From Colletotrichum lupini (lineage: Eukaryota; Ascomycota; Sordariomycetes; Glomerellales; Glomerellaceae): a stretch of 64,000 nucleotides of DNA. The translations under genes were made by a program, and so were the position numbers. The notes below the pieces were generated by a model. It was not told the origin of the DNA and did no database searches. It saw only the letters and a list, made by a program, of their open reading frames with translations. The DNA is taken from NCBI RefSeq assembly GCF_023278565.1, contig NC_064678.1, forward strand, positions 2,356,001 to 2,420,000, read 5' to 3'. Shown here piece after piece: positions 61,626 through 64,000 of this stretch (positions within the stretch are counted from its first letter, which is position 1; every line of letters begins with the position of its first letter).

Positions 61626-64000
61626 GTTTGCTATAATAGTTTTAATTATATTAATAACTAGGCTACGTATTATATTTTATAATATAACTAAGACTTAGTT
61701 TATTAAACCGAAGGCGTTAGTTTTTATTTATTAAAAATATAAAAAGTTAGTTACCCTTAGTAAAGTATAGTTACTATTTATACTTAAAATAAAAAAAAAT
61801 AAACGTTTAGAATTAAAATAGGAGATTATAACTACGGCCCGTCTCTATACCCGTCGGTTTACCCTACTTATTACTAGCTTTCCTCTAACTAAACTACCCT
61901 TATTAATAACTTATTAAAATATAATATTATTAAGCCTTGCAAGATCTCTATAATAATCTATAACTATATAAACGTACTATTATACTTTAAATAAAAAAAC
62001 GTTTATAATAAGTAATAAAAGTAGTACTTTAACTACTTCGCTAATAGGACCTCTACTTAAGTGGTTTTTTATAATATTTAAACCCACAGCCTCTACTACC
62101 ACATCTTATAAAATAAAATAAACCCCCGACTTACTTAAGGCTATACTATAGACTTATTTATAATATAAGTAGATATAGAAGCGCTTTTCGTAAGTAATTA
62201 GCTTTAATAATATATATAAAATTAATAAATTTAAAATACCTCTTTTTTAAGTTATTAATACTATAAATATTAGCTCGCTATTTAACTACGCTTTTATTAT
62301 TATCTTATTAAAATATTATAAATTATACGACTTTTTTATATAATTATTCAATATAATTTAATAAGAAGTAAGAGCTTAGGTATTATATATAACTATTATT
62401 AATTATAAAAATACCCTGCGCTCGGCCCTACTCGAGGTCCTACTTACTATTTAACTCTAACTTTATATTTTTTATATTAATACGAATATAAACCTTAATA
62501 TTAAATATAAATAACTAAGTAATAGTACTATAGAAATTTAAAATAAGTTTTATATTAATAAAAATAAGGAATTTATTAAAGCGTTTATATTAGTTTATAA
62601 ATAGTAAAAAGCTATTACTATGATTACTTGATTATATAACTTATAAACTATAGTACTTAATAAGATTTTACGTATTAATAAATTATTTACTACTTGGTAG
62701 CTCGAGGTTACTAAGTTCGAGCATATACTTACGGGCTTTTACTAACTATAAATATACGTCTTTTATATAAATTTAGAAATTAATTTCAATACTACTTAAA
62801 GAAAGCTCTAAGCAGATTTTGCTAATTAGACTCTAGTTCTTATATACTTAGCTAATATATATATCCCCCTCTATTATTAATAAGCTTAGTATTTTATTAG
62901 TAAGTATAATAACTTTAGTATATATATAAACTCGTTTATTAAGACTGCTTATAAAAACCTAAAGTTTTATATTATTACTAATTACGTAGACCTTTATATT
63001 ATTTTCTAAACAATTAATAAGATATTGGTTAACAAAGAAAGGGAGTATATTAAGGCTATTATTATTATAAAGTCACGCTCTATACCTAACTACTAACTAA
63101 AATAGTAGTTAACTAACTTAACTATTATCTCCCTTTTATTAACTCTTAACCTTTTACTACCTACTTATAGGGCGAGCTTTACTTACTCTAATACGTATAA
63201 AACCTCTTAGTACTAGCTTATATAAATAGCTAGGTCTAATATAATCTATGTTTTTATATAAGTATTATCGTTACTGAGGGGGTCTTATAGGAGCTATTTA
63301 AAGTACTAATTTATTACTTTAACCCTATATACCTCCGGCCCGTTTATTATAACTATTATAATTAAACTAATATTAATATATTAGATCTTAATATTTATAT
63401 TAGCCTAGCTATTTATAGTAATTATAATATTACTTAGCTAAATTCCGTATTATTAAAAGGTACTTTACTAATCCTTAGGCGTACTTATATTAGTTATAAT
63501 AGTTATAATATTGAGCTAGCTAAGGGTACCTAGCCCGAGAGGGGTAGACTTATTAATAAGCATTTTTAGCTTACTAATTACTAACTATATACTAAGAGAG
63601 TAGGTTCTCGTTAAGGTAGTATTTTAACTAGCTAACTTCTTAACTAGTTATTTAACTAGTTATTTAAGTAGTAGTTTATATATTAATAAGTTTATTTAGT
63701 AAATTTATTTAGTAGATTTATTTAGTAAATTCACTTAGCTCAAATAGAGAGTAGCTTTAGGTAATATTAGAAGTAATAAGGATAAAAAGAATTTTTATAA
63801 GCTTTAGTATAGTAAAAGAGTAATTAATATTAACTTATTCAGCCCTTTTTTAAAACCCTCTATATTACTATTAAAGTTTAGAACCTCTATAGTTAAGGGC
63901 CGCCTTTAATTATTATAAATAACTATTATAGTTAATTATTATAGTTAACCTCTATTATCGACCTTTTTAGCCGGCGCTATTACTAAAGAGGGTAGCTTAC
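61626..64000. other. unclassified AT-rich RIP-mutated repeat, runs off the window
   Basis: AT-rich, CpA-poor sequence with no intact frame. On the plus strand at about 62550-63090 a frame can be followed if stops are ignored (for example LEVTKFEHILTGFY and FISKYNNFSIYINSF). This suggests a coding relic, perhaps of a second transposon class, but I recognise no RT, integrase or transposase motif. It does not resemble elements A-C. Short TTTATTTAGTA-type tandem words occur near 63690-63740. Confidence 0.5.

Overview
This window looks like a piece of a filamentous ascomycete (Pezizomycotina, probably Sordariomycetes) nuclear chromosome. The evidence is four genes with short introns (51-91 bp, GT-AG), a FlbD/RCA-1-type Myb regulator of conidiation, an O-GlcNAc-transferase-like GT41 protein, and a large AT-rich block whose retrotransposons carry the mutation pattern of repeat-induced point mutation (RIP). 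I cannot name the species.

Layout. Positions 1-4346 hold no gene I recognise. The flbD/rca-1 orthologue (4347-5249, minus) has its 5' side facing about 18 kb (5250-23206) of normal-composition DNA without a recognisable gene. That stretch contains many short tandem repeats and one AT-rich insertion (11717-13089) between perfect 16-bp direct repeats. Three housekeeping or signalling genes follow, all on the minus strand: a four-exon OGT-like gene (23207-28186, 1589 aa), a five-exon RPL12/uL11 gene (30798-31620, 165 aa) and a seven-exon SEC23 gene (32644-35292, 773 aa). The exon structures were worked out by eye; each gives a continuous frame matching the conserved family sequence. About 550 bp upstream of the SEC23 start the composition collapses to AT-rich, and it stays so to the end of the window.

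The AT-rich block (about 35.8-64 kb) is mostly three copies of one Ty3/gypsy chromovirus family with 190-bp LTRs, each with a 5-bp target-site duplication. Copy A (37013-53173, plus) is interrupted inside its integrase by copy B (41476-49541, minus). Copy C (53509-61620, plus) lies just downstream. Gag zinc knuckle, protease, RT, RNase H, integrase and a C-terminal chromodomain can still be traced, but all are broken by stop codons of the kind expected from C-to-T change at CpA. Sequence after 61620 is another strongly mutated AT-rich repeat I could not classify.

Most unusual observation: between pol and the 3' LTR all three copies carry a roughly 1.9-kb gene-like frame on the opposite strand. 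It is convergent with pol, appears interrupted by a 61-bp spliceosomal-type intron with TACTAAC in copies A and C, and contains a 24-bp minisatellite whose copy number differs between the three elements. I do not recognise its product.
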